A DNA stretch of 64,000 bases from Glandiceps talaboti (Eukaryota > Hemichordata > Enteropneusta > Spengelidae): the NCBI RefSeq assembly GCF_964340395.1, contig NC_135549.1, positions 22,811,342-22,875,341 on the forward strand. The letters run 5' to 3'. The position numbers and the translations under genes were made by a program. Below are positions 9,661 to 23,485 of this stretch, piece by piece (position 1 is the first letter of the stretch; each line of letters starts with the position of its first letter). The notes beneath the pieces were generated by a model. The model ran no database searches, was not told the DNA's origin, and worked only from the letters and a program-made list of their open reading frames with translations.

Positions 9661-12192
9661 TATAGTATCGTTGTTTTGGTCCCTTTCTCTTTTTTTTTTT
9701 TTTTGGACACTACAGCACACCCCGGTTTAACTGGTTTGTCATTGTATTTCCTGTGTTTTTAATGCTCTACAGTATTACACTCCTTTTAATGTATACCATT
9801 TGTCATTCCACATTTTTCCATCCACATATTTCAACAAAATCACAGACTTGACAAAAATAAATGAATCTTAAAGTGAAATGCGTTTCAGAAATAAATTGTT
9901 TTTAACTTTTGCTATTACTTTGTTTAAGAAAACTCCAATCCATTGTCAGTTAAAATCAAGAAGAAAAACCAGGGGTCACCACACAAACTTTCAAAATAGA
10001 GGTCAAAATGTGTCAAAATTTAGCCATTGTAGAATCCAATATGGCCGCCAAATACTGTCTTAACTCTATGGGAAAACAAAAGATTCACGATTTCCTTGAA
10101 AACAAGATGGTGGACCCCAAAATTTCTTGTATTACAAAATGTATTTCAAATGTACAAGAAGCAAACTTCCATATAGCAGAGTTTAGAGAGATTGAATTAT
10201 TGAGAGATTGATTTTGGTTTAAATTTGTCCCCAAGGTGTGCATTCTACCTGAACAGCATTTACAGTATGCATCCATTCTAATATAATTCAAGATAGTGGA
10301 CACCGACATTCTTGAGTTTTGAAAAGTGATTTATTTTTTATACCTGGATTAAGAAATATACAAGTACCCGAGTAGCATATTATCAAATGTAAAACTGATG
10401 TATAATTAATTGTACAGAAAGAGAGTATAACATGTAAGAAACCATTACACGATATGGTTTATATATAAGTTTACTACTTTACAATCAACAAGTGGCACTA
10501 AAATACATACTCGTGTTCACATTTTGACCGTTGGTGGCGCTGTTCACTACCATAGTAGAACTCCAATTTCTGATGCCAAGAACAGAACTATCTGTAGCAA
10601 CACATACAGATAGTGCAGAGTACTAAACCATTAAACCATCAGGACTAAGTATTGATTGATATATGTCTGTGAACTTTGCAATCAAATATTAAACTCTGCA
10701 TATAATCATAACAGTACAAATTTACATTATGATGTACATTTTTTTGTAAGTACTATTCAAAAAAACTGCATTGCAACATATACAATTCTAGATGTAAAAC
10801 ATATCACTTTGTATTTTATTTTATTTTAAATGCTTTCGACACCATTTCATTACTCAGCTATTATAAAAAAGGATACACAACATTGTTAAAATCATACAAA
10901 TGAAATTAGTACTGTCAGCTGTAAATTTTTTGCTAAAATAATTAAATTTGTTTTAATTCAAATTTTTTTCCCCTGCAACCAACACATTAAACATGATCAC
11001 ATGAAATAGATAAAATATTATTTGAAAAGACCATAATTTACCATAGGTACGTGTGATAAGCCTAATTTGTACTTGGTTGCATCAATATTTATTATTCCCC
11101 AAATAATACTATGAATAGTGTAATTTTTGGGGAGTGCTCAAAATTGGTGATTTTGATAGAAGTGCGCCCCCAACGTGGTGAACTTGACATTTTTGTTAGC
11201 CCTGTCATACTGATTTAGTCCCCCATCCATCGGTGTAGTCGCTATCAATCACAGTCAAATTTATAAATATAGATTATGTAAATAAACTACTTACACAGAT
11301 ATTAATCCAAAGATAATGTTGCTCATTGAATTGTTGAAAGTCAGATTGTACACACTAAAAATTGTATTCAGAAAAAATACTTAGTTAAAATTATCTTTGG
11401 TGAATAGACTATTTGACAATACTCATAATTTGACTTTATTAGTAGATTATTACCTCAATTAGAAAAATACATGTAAGATATTTATAACTTCATATTTTTA
11501 TATATTATTCAACCAGACACACCATTAATTAAACTCATAAATTATGTTTCATATATATTTTAAAATTCTGATAATTATTTTGGCCTAGGCAAGAGGCCAT
11601 CCGTTGGATTTGAATCTGAAGATGTCTTTTCCCAATATATACCTCAATAAGGAGCTGAGATTTACAAATTCAAATGAAGCCACCCACAATGTCCAAATAT
11701 GGTATATTTGTCAGCTTAGAATGCACCTTATACATGTTACTTATACATTGTTTACGTCATTCTAAAACTTGGGTGTTTACTCATTTGCATGCACAACTTT
11801 CGGTTCATGATTTCTCATTCAGCTATATGTTAGATATTTTATAAAAAGATCTTCAGAATCAAACCCAATGGATTAGTTAGCAATGTGGCCTAGTAGCCCA
11901 TATTGGCAGATTGTCACAGATTTAATTCAATTACGGTACTGGTGAGTAATGCTTGTTTTGGTTTCAATACAACAACAAAATACCTGATAATAAATCCCAG
12001 TAAGTCAAAACATTATAACATGTAAGTAACTAAATTATGAAAAATACTGAATTATGTAGTACACATGATTACAGTAACAAATTACTTTCACTTTCATCTT
12101 TGATTCATCAAGGCTGTCTTTGTCATGTACTCAATATATGCATGTATTAGTACTGGTCCTTCTAATCCAAGGTTCAAGTGTATTGTATTTGG
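9661..12192. other. Convergent spacer between ATRIP and MOV10 copy A
   Basis: The sequence is AT-rich with no credible coding region on either strand; the short open frames near 9878-10309 have no splice or family support. It should contain the 3' UTR of copy A, read leftward from 12192. I could not choose its poly(A) signal, because several AATAAA-type strings occur on the minus strand, for example near 11433 and 11086. Confidence 0.6.
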
Positions 12193-15100
12193 TTAGTCTT
12201 CCGCTCTCCATGCAGGATCATTGTACTGTGCTACTAGACTTCCATCGCCTACTTGCCATCTCTCATCTGTATGTAAAACACAGGTGATGAAATACACAAA
12301 AGAGGTGACATATGAATTATACAGGGTTAGCATGAATGGTTAATATCTCAATACAAACTGTTTTAATAAGCATGATACATTTATTGGCAACAATGTTGGA
12401 TGTGATATTGAAAAAAAAAATCACTAGTTAAAAGATGTTCATTAATTTTGTAGTCAATGAAATGGCACAAAGCATGCACAAAATATCCACTAAATGTAAT
12501 ACACATTGGCACTGATCTCTGACTGGTATAAAGTTTTATTTTCATTATTTATTATTATCTTTATTTCAGGCCATCAGCCCATACAATAAAAAAAAGAGAA
12601 AACACTAAAATGTAAAAGTGAAGAAAAAAAATTAAGTCATAAAAGTACAAAGAGTACACGCAAGTAAAGAACCGACCTAAAATGTTTCCAAAAGCTAGAA
12701 TGGAAATACGAATCGGAATGTAAACAACTGTAAATAACAGTATTCTTGCTGTCCATTAAATGTTTACAAAATTAAATAACATCTTATGTTGCAATGAAGG
12801 AAAATATTTCTAATTACAAAATTGTGGCTGATACTAACATCACGTTTAAGATCAAAAATCAAACGCGACGCATTGATTTTATATATAGTTGAAATCGATT
12901 GTCTATGACGATTAAAATTACCCTAAAAGCAACAGCCATATCGAAAATGCAGATTGGTATAAAAAGTGACCTAATTTGGGCAAAGTGTTCATGAGACATA
13001 AATTACACTGGATGAGTACAACTTGTGATTTCTCCATAGCTAGCAATTCATAGGCAGTGATTTAGATACTATTACGATAACTGACTATACATACCTCTTA
13101 CATCAGGACTTATATTAACAGCAGCAAATCTCTGTATAAGATCTTCAACTTCCTCTTCATCATCTTCCTTATATTCACATCCTCTGTAGGCTTTCTTGGA
13201 ATGACAATACTGTAGAAGTCTGATGGAAAACAAAACATTTGGGATTGTTACTTGTTGACATAAACATATATTAGGTTGACTGATAGAGGGCGCCCTGTCA
13301 ATTAATTCTACCAATTCATATAAGCATACCATTGACCACTTGATACTTGTTCATCAATGATCGATATTATGACTACTGCTAGTTGGTACCGGATCATGTA
13401 ATACCATATGCAAGGTTAGAATGTAATACCAATTTTATGTAAAGCAAATTTCTTAAAATATCTCCAAACATGTTACATATCCTTTTCAAATACACATACA
13501 AGAAAAATTGGGGGTTCATCATCCTTTATAATTCCGTAAAATCTTGAAACATTGCCAGAGAAAATGGTTTGTTAAAACATTTGTTCTATACACAACTTAC
13601 GTATTCCAGTGTAGATCTCTTTGTAGCATGAATGGGTTGCCAATGACGATGAGTAAAGCTTTGGCCCGGGTAATGGCAACGTTGAAACGCTGAAAGATAA
13701 TATATTAATTAATTATGTTTTCCTATAGGTTATTTGATTGGTGGTTTTTCTAGACTGAAGCAGAATACTATCGGGATATGGCCATGCACTTTACTGTGCA
13801 TTAACCAAAGTGTTATGTCTTATTATATTATACCACTACATTGATGGCGCAAATCGTGAGATCTGATTGGTCTAGACATTGAACTAACGCATCTAAAATG
13901 AGCGATAAATTGGGATAATGCACAGTTGGCACGCTTTCAACAGGGATGGGGGCACAAATGAGACCAGAACATGTTACTTCATATCTTGTTTCCAATATTT
14001 CAATTTACTGGTATAATATAATAGCAATAAACCACTCCCTGGGAATGGTATACCATTCGGTTTTGACCAGTGAACTCAATATACACACTTGCTATCGCTC
14101 GTTGACTCTGAAAACCTGGTATTTATACATTGACTCTGAAAACCTGGTATTGATACCACGAAAGAAAAATGTTTTTCCTTACTGGCATGCAAGAATGAAG
14201 TAGTCCAATACAAACTATCAGTTTTTGTTCATAAAGCTTTCAAAACTCGTACTAGTTTTGTTCAGCAAACATAGATGTATATGTTCTCCCCTGTCATATT
14301 TTTACCTTTAAGTATTTTTCCGTTAATTATTAGTAGAATGATATTCAGTTCTTTGTTCTTTTTCTTCTCTATTGTTATGTAAAATGTTTTGTGCGATGGG
14401 CCGAGGCCTTAGCATTTGAAATAAACTACTACATGTCCTAATTATACATTGACTCTGAAAACCTGGTATTTATACAATGACTCTGAAAACCTGGTATTTA
14501 TACAATGACTCTGAAAACCTGGTATTTATACAATGACTCTGAAAACCTGGTATTTATACAATGACTGAAAACCTAGTATTTATACAATGACTCTGAAAAC
14601 CTGGTAATTATACAATGACTCTGAAAACCTGGTATTTATACAATGACTGAAAACCTGGTATTTATACATTGACTCTGAAAACCTGGTATTTATACAATGA
14701 CTCTGAAAACCTGGTAATTATACATTGACTCTGAAAACCTGGTATTTATACATCAACTTTGAAAACCTGGTATTTATACAATGACATTGAAAACCTGGTA
14801 TTTATACAATGACATTGAAAACCTGGTATTTATACAATGGTATTTATAAACATTAACTTCTGTACATTCTTGACACACTGGCAGCAGAACTACAAACATG
14901 ACTACAAATTTACAAGTTAGTGAAAACCTTTACAACTTACCTTTGGGTTTTTGAGAAACCCTAGTTGGTAATCGATATCCAATCTTAGATTCTCTTCACT
15001 AGTACTGCGTACAGTTGAGATGATAAGTATTAACCTTTCCTCTCCTTGAAACTCTTCAACTGAACCAACTTTGATGTACGGGTAGTTCTTCTTTCTCAAC

Positions 15101-18100
15101 ACTTTCTTGATCTTTTGTACCTATTCAATTATAAAGTAGCATTTTGTCAAAAGTGTCAGCAACGAAAAATGTCTGCCCCATGGATGAAATTTGATTAAAA
15201 ATCAAAGTAACTTCAAGCATCTCCCAATTTGAAACCTAAGATATTAATTTAAAGCTTATTGCTGGTCCTTTGGAAATCATTACTAAAGATTAAACATAAA
15301 TTTGTTTGTTTTTTCACCATTCTGTTTTCAATGAAAATAGTCAATCTACAATACGTACACTCACTATCTCAGTTTTTGGACAAGGTCATGTTATTCAACA
15401 ATAATTCTGGATATTTTTAGACTATAACAGTACAGTCTGCATAACATATTCATCTACTTAACTTAACATTGTCTTCATTTACTTCTTTTACACCTCATCA
15501 ACCTCTCATGGAAGTATTGTGACCGACAAGCATCTCATCTTGAGGTTGAAGTAATTTTTTAAAAATTGAAGGTGAAATAAAATAAAATTCCGACCTACCC
15601 TGTTTTCTGAAGTAATGTTATCGAAAACAAACATTTTTTTTTTATTTTGAGTATAAAGCAGACTAATGATGGACCTTTCAGACTACTGTGCCTACTGAGA
15701 GTTTATATACACTAACCTGTCTTCTGTAAGGAGTTATGATACCAATGTTTTCCTCTTTAATATTAATTGTTCCTCTCATTTCAAACAAGTCTTTGACGTA
15801 GTCCCACACTACTTCAGCTTCCTCCATGTTGAAGAACGACGGACTTTGACCTTCTCTGCGGTCTAGACCTTCCACTCCATGGAAAATTATTGGGAATCCC
15901 TGAAAGAAGTGAAGTTAATACAGGTTGGTTCAATCAAAATGATGGATTTGATCACCCTTTCTGTAACTTAGATACACCAATATATTAACATTTCATGTAT
16001 TACAATAATAGCTCAATATTTCTCTTAAAAAGTAAACTAATCATTACAAAATCAACATCAAAGTATTTCGTATGTCATATTCTGGTTACCCACTTTGTAG
16101 CCATTATATTCAAAAGAAAAACATCACAGGAGGACATCCAATATTGAAGAAAATAAGAGTTAAACTATTCATGCCTAGCGCATGGCAGTACAAGAAGAAA
16201 ATCAACAAAATAGCTGAAAGCTGTTTGAACCTAAAATTCAGACAATTAAGGATTGAAATAGAATTCCTTGATATTTGCCATGAAACAGGGGAAAAGGTTA
16301 TTTTGAAAGTACTAGTATACCACAATGTCAGAGAGAATCTGCCACACTTGTGATCAAAATATACTGTGGAACAGCACCCCTAGTGGCCAAAACTAAACAA
16401 TCTTTTGTCTTTCCAAAATATTATATTGGCACAAAAAATCTTGCATGCGAATAAAAAACTCAAGTTTTGACATTGCCTAAAATCATTATCACATTGTAAG
16501 TACTGTCTATCTAAAGCACAGCAAAAGCTGGTTGTCGTGACATAGAACAACCCAGGTATCTAATCCATATTTTCTGTTCAAACACAATAAATTGGCTTGA
16601 GTAATGGTATAATACCTGTGTAGGTAGCCTACTCCATTGACATAAACTATTCCACAATAGTTGATCACCAGCATGTACTTGTAATTCACTGTCATAGAAC
16701 AGTTCATTTGGTATCTTCAAGATTTCTGGATGAGATCGATAGTTTCTGACTAACTTTGTCAAGATATTGGCATTGTAGGGTCGTTTATACACCTTACTGT
16801 CCTCCATAAGACGTTCAAGAAGTGATTTTGCTGTAAAATGAGAAGAAGAAGCAAAATTCTTGATTTTAAATGTGAAGATTCGTTTTCTTGATTAAGACAA
16901 TGTGGTCACACGGATGAGGATTGGGTATTTATTTTGGATTTTTAATTTATAAAACAACTTTATACTTTAACTTTCCTACTTGAAAAATCAATGTGAAACA
17001 ACATAGACAAAGTCTGTGTTTGTAACTGAATACAGAGCAAAATGCTAAAAATGTGTACAAAGTGTGTTATTGTACGTACAATTACAAACATTTTACACAT
17101 TTATCAGTCTTTTGCACTACATTGAGTTACAAACACAGACTTGGTTTTAACTTTGGCACACAGTAAGATCATATTAATTTCATACCAAGTCCATATTTGA
17201 TGGCGAGTGGAGATCTCAATACAGGACCAAGTTGTTTAGGATCTCCAGCCAGTACCAGTTGACCACCCTTAGCATTGTTACGATCTAATAGTCCTGCTAC
17301 AGATATGACACTTTCTGGCTCCATGGAATATCCGGACTCATCTATGAACAAATGGGTGAAGTGGTCCTTTGGCACACCAGCTGAAACGAGTCTGCAATAA
17401 ACAAATACATTTAGAAAAGAGTTGAAATAAAGGCCTAGTTTACAGTAGGATGGAAATTAGAAGATCAGTTGAAATGAGACTGAAAACACATCAAGTATCA
17501 TTTTTACATAATGTATGTGTGTGTCTGCGTGTGTGTGAGTGCATGCATATATGCGTGCGTGAATGTGCGTGTGTATATTACACATACATAACCATGCAGA
17601 TTTGGTTTTACCAGACTATTTGGATCGGACCAGCATTTACTATCTTTTCATTGTTTCTGTGAAGAAATGAACAGATAACACTGTTTATAATAATTATACC
17701 TTCCAGCTGTGACCAGTGTAGCCACTATTATCCTTTTCTTCATAATGTCTTCTTTGGATGGGAATACAACATCTTCATCCTCATTGTAATTGCATACCTT
17801 GGATTCCTATAATAATGCAATCAGAATAGTAGTAACTAATATGTTGTGACATTCATCCAAGATTCACGATATCAATTAATCATGATAACATGTCCCTTAC
17901 TGGCCATCAAGATGACAAAAGCAAGAAGTATTGTTCTACAAGTTGACTATAAACTTTGAGCTTTAGTAGAGGTCAGTTTTAGCCAACCTGCAGACTTGAA
18001 CCATGATCGCTACAACACTTATTCCGCTATCCTAAATTACATTTTGATTTTGTGAATGTTTGGCTATCGTTCCCAAGTCTACTCTGATGACCATTCAGAG

Positions 18101-21100
18101 CTAGTCTGAAATGGCATTCCTTAGTGTAAACAAACTTTTTGCACATTTTTTTTAGCTTTTTGCAAAGTATTGAGTTACAAAACAAAGTCTTAGCATATAT
18201 ATGTTGTTTCATGTTGTAGGAATTAAGCCATGATAAAATTGTTTTGTAAATTAAAAATCTCCCCAAACCTCATCCATATGGCCACTTTAAGAAACCGACC
18301 ACCACTACAAATAGTTGTTGAAGAAAACTGTATATACCTTTAGAAAGTGATCTACTAATATATACTGTCTTGATAGTCCACATAGTCTTAAAATAGTAGA
18401 TTTGGCAACGGGTGTGGCCTTGAGTAATCTGTGTGCTATCAAATCTGCTGCACTGTTAGATGGTGCACAGGCTAAGATAAAACTGTTTGGTAAACAGTCG
18501 TATACCTGCAGGTAAGGATGGAAAACAAACACAGAACATTGATTTGTTGCTAAAAAATCTTGAACAAAACAGCTGAAACTTTTGAAACTATACATATATA
18601 TAATATATATATATAACTAGTTTTGATAATTCTGGGACTCTTTCTTGGTTGTAACTCTGAGTTTTATGCACGCATAGTGCGATCATCAGACAACTATATA
18701 TATTTTCCTTTGGCCACAAACCCAACTAATTTGAACAAACTCCAACCAGGAGTTTAAAGTTATTTTTTATTTACCTTTCATTGCCAATGATATTTCCTTA
18801 ACTTAAATTCCTTTTCCTCACTTGATATGTTAATTTTCTTTTCTTTTCGACCTCTGGCAAATAAATATGTGTGTGTACAATGTTTGTACAATCCACACTA
18901 ATTTGAAACAGTGTTGCATCCAACAAGTCAAATATTAGCATACCTGTTTGATAGATTCTACCATTGTGACAGTTTTTCCTGTGCCAGGGGGTCCAAAGAG
19001 TAAATATGGTGCTGGCCTAGAGGTGCCTGCCAAGATGTGCTTCACTGCTGCCACTTGTTCAGTATTACTTTGTAACTTACGGTCATACATGCTATCATGC
19101 AGAAATGAAAAACAAATATAATGAAAGCTTCATTTTCTTTCTCAAGTCAGTGATAGTTGAACTTTTGAAAAAATTACCATTCTCAGTCTCTTTTTTAGGG
19201 TGTTGAAAAGATCCTTATATGGTGAATAAACATCTTGCATGACATATAGATTATTTGTGTGCTGCAATGTGCTAGAAATTTACGTTGAAGAATACCCCCC
19301 CCCCTCCCTCCCCTCACAATTTGAGGATTTCACTTTGGTTTTAAAATGAAGAAAAGCTGTGAAAGTGGACCATTTCAAACAACATGTGCACAGAATTAGA
19401 AAACTGTACAGTTCCTTTTTTTGGTCTTTTTTTATCAATTACTTTAAAAATAACAACTTAAACATCACTTCTATTATCTTGTTTCAGACATTAAAACTAT
19501 TTCACCTCAAGAAATGTCCATGGACCTTAGTTTTCATATTTTATAACACAAAATAAAATGTGAACAGTTGTACTTACCGGATGTTGTCTGACAGTGGTTT
19601 GAGCGGTGACATCTGACATATTGAGGACCGTATGGGGAATAATACAGGTTCTAAATTGGGATTCTGACCTGCACCACTTTTGACAGACTGAAGAGCTCTA
19701 TGCTGTACTCGTAATGGCAAACGATTGAAGGTGAACTGTACATCAAACTTCATTCCATTGATGAATCTATCCATCAACCTAATAGCACAATACAAAATGG
19801 TGGAAAGTTACAGTAAAACTAACTCTTTCATACTTTGGAGAAAAATTATCATAATAACCAAAAAAATTCAAAAGTACATAAAATGTTCATTTTAAATGTT
19901 AAATCATAAAATTAAATTAAATCAAATTGAAGTTAGAAAATTGACGTGATAGGAGTCACACCCCCTGAATCCTAATCAGAGTGCTCTAGTCAGCTGTCAA
20001 ATCTATCAACTGGTAGATTCCATCTGTTGTCCAGATATGTACTTTTCTATTCCTCACCGATGATAGTCACAGTGAAATTATGTAGAAATTTACATAAAAT
20101 TTACATAACATTTACATAAAATATTCATTTTTCAATTTCCCAAATACATGTGTATTAAATAAATCCATTTTTTGTGTACCCACACTTTTCCACAATCCAA
20201 TCACTATAGCAATAGAAATATCACTTATTTAAGCAGTAACTATAATAAAAAACTATTTTAGCCATTGGGTCATCAACAAATGATGACTTTAACCCCAATA
20301 TATAGAATTAAAAAAAAATATTTTTAAAAATCACTCACTGCATGCTAAATCCTACCAGCACATGTTCCATTTCAATATTATGTACATATCCTTTATAAAT
20401 TTTCTTATCCAAACCAGCTGGACCCTTAGCAGTTCTAACTTGTGCAAATATTATATCTCCTTTCAGCACTGATGGCCTGTTCTCTGCTAAACCTGGTACC
20501 TTTGAAGACAAAAGGGGAAAATTCAATATATATATATATACGGGTAATTACTTTGAGAGTGGAGGATGCAGACTTTGTATTTAACTGAATGAAGCAACCA
20601 TGCAATTACAAGTACAACTGTAATTTTTGTTCAAAGTGAGATAAAATGTAACCATTTGTGTAATTCGAATAAAAACACTGTGTGAGATGTAATAAAAAAA
20701 ACGACATTCACCTAATAAAAAATCTATAGGACTCACTCTGATTTGGTAGTAAAAGACCTCCCGCTTGCCTAATTGAAACTCTGTAGTCACTCTGATTTGG
20801 TAGTAAAAGACATCCTGTTTGCCTAATTGAAACTGTATAGTCACTCTGATTTGGTAGTAAAAGACATCCCGCTTCCCTAACTGAAACTCTATAGTCACTC
20901 TGATTTGGTAGTAAAAGACCTTCTGCTTGCCTAATTAAACTCTATAGTCACTCTGATTTGGTAGTAAAAGACCTCCTGCTTGCCTAATTGAAACTCTGTA
21001 GTCACTCTGATTTGGTAGTAAAAGACCTCCTGCTTGCCTAATTGAAACTCTATAGGGCTCACTCTGATTTGGTAGTACTAGTAAAGACATTCTGCTTGCC

Positions 21101-21614
21101 TAATTGAAACTCTGTAGTCATGCACTCTGATTTGGTAGTACTAGTAAAGACATTCTGCTTGCCTAATTGAAACTCTGTAGTCACTCTGATTTGGTAGTAA
21201 ATGACCTCCTGCTTGCCTAATTAAACTCTATAGTCACTCTGATTTGGTAGTAAACATGACTTCAAACCTGGAATTTAGGCATAAAATTGAATGGTATGAT
21301 ATCATAATTTAGTTATGTAAATAATCATATACTTAAATATCAAGAAAACAAGTTCTAGTGTGCTGTATCAATTGTGTGAACACCAGAAGACAATTTTTAA
21401 TAGCAGGCATGGATCAACATGAATGATTATTATGTCAGAAATAGTTTAAATGAGGGTTTGTGTCAAATTACTTTCACATGTGTTAAAAAGTGTATAAATT
21501 AACTCAATCGATCATAAAACAAAGTGACAGGTCTCACATGGTAATTGTTAACTTTGTGCCAGATTTTAATAGTTGAAATCAGTTGCTACATGCCAGAGAT
21601 ATGATCGGAGTATG

Positions 21615-21696
<82 letters not shown>

Positions 21697-23424
21697 TATA
21701 CAGATGTTGCCCAATATAATAGCCCCCCCCCCCCCCAGGGCAGTGCCTGATTTATGATTACCTCCAGTCTGAGCAGTCTTCCTCTTTTCTCCATTGTGAC
21801 ACCACACAAATCATAGCGTTTGATGTCTACTTCCATCTGGATTTCTTCAATATATAACAGTGATGAAAACCTTTCACCATAGTTCGCCATCAAAAGTGAT
21901 TCTTCTAGTCCTAGCTCAGCCCTATAGATGTTATAATAACACATTTATTAATGAACCCAAAAACTGTTACAAAAAACATAGTTTTCATTATCAAGTATTT
22001 TCAAGAAAAAAGAGTATAAATTTATTAACCCAGCTTTGTGTCACTTTGATCAGAAGGGTATATTGTATTTTAAGCCCTTTAATGGCTTGGTTTCTGTAAC
22101 TCTATGTAATCATATCCTATAATAGGATATCAGGCTTTAAAGGGATAACTTACAATTTTTCATTGATGTCTCCTTTGTTGCATATCTTTCTTATTCTACC
22201 GGGTACTTCATACTTTTTAAGGGGCATCTGTTCCCTTCGTTGGTCTTCATTTCTGAAAAAAAAACCAAAAAAAAAACCAACAGAAATCTGAGTTAAAAGA
22301 TATGTCTTCCGTACCTTATCTTTTCAGCATTGATCAAATCTGTTTGTTTAAAATCTTTATTTCAAATCAGATAAATCACTTTAATAATATTACACTGTAT
22401 TCACATCAGATAAATCACTTATTACACTGTATTCACATCAGGTAAATCACTTATTACACTGTATTCACATCAGATAAATCACTTTAATAATATTACACTG
22501 TATTCACATCAGGTAAATCAGTCATTACACTGCATTCACATCAGGTAAATAACTTATTACACTGTATTCACATCAGGTAAATCACTTATCACACTGTATT
22601 CACATCAGGTAAATCACTTATTACACTGTATTCTCATCAGGTAAATCACTTATTACACTGTATTCACATCAGGTAAATCACTTATTACACTGTATTCACA
22701 TCAGATAAATCACTTATTACACTGTATTCACATCAGGTATATCACTTATTACACTGTATTCACATCAGATAAATCACTTATTACGCTGTATTCACATCAG
22801 GTAAATCACTTATTACACTGTATTCACATCAGATAAATCACTTATTACACTGTATTCACATCAGATAAATCACTTATTACACTGTATTCACATCAGGTAA
22901 ATCACTTATTACACTGTATTCACATCAGATAAATCACTTATTACGCTGTATTCACATCAGGTAAATCACTTATTACGCTGTATTCACATCAGGTAAATAA
23001 CTTATTACGCTGTATTCACATCAGGTAAATCACTTATTACGCTGTATTCACATCAGGTAAATCACTTATTACACTGTATTCACATCAGATAAATCACTTA
23101 TTACGCTGTATTCACATCAGGTATTAAATCACTTATTACACTGTATTCACATCAGGTAAATCACTTATTACGCTGTATTCACATCAGGTAAATCACTTAT
23201 TACGCTGTATTCACATCAGGTAAATAACTTATTACGCTGTATTCACATCAGGTAAATAACTTATTACGCTGTATTCACATCAGATAAATCACTTATTACA
23301 CTGTAAATTGTAATCAGATAAATCACTTATTACACTGATACTTCACATCAGAAAAATAGCTTAGGATTATAGACATGTTAAAGTAAAATTTAAACTCCAT
23401 GAAAAGATGAAATGATTCAAAGTA

Positions 23425-23485
<61 letters not shown>

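Noticed and set aside
12540-12980. Possible 3' end fragment of a LINE
   Set aside because: The CTTTATTTCAGGCCAT-like start and an AT-rich body are suggestive, but no reverse transcriptase residues or tail repeat can be seen.
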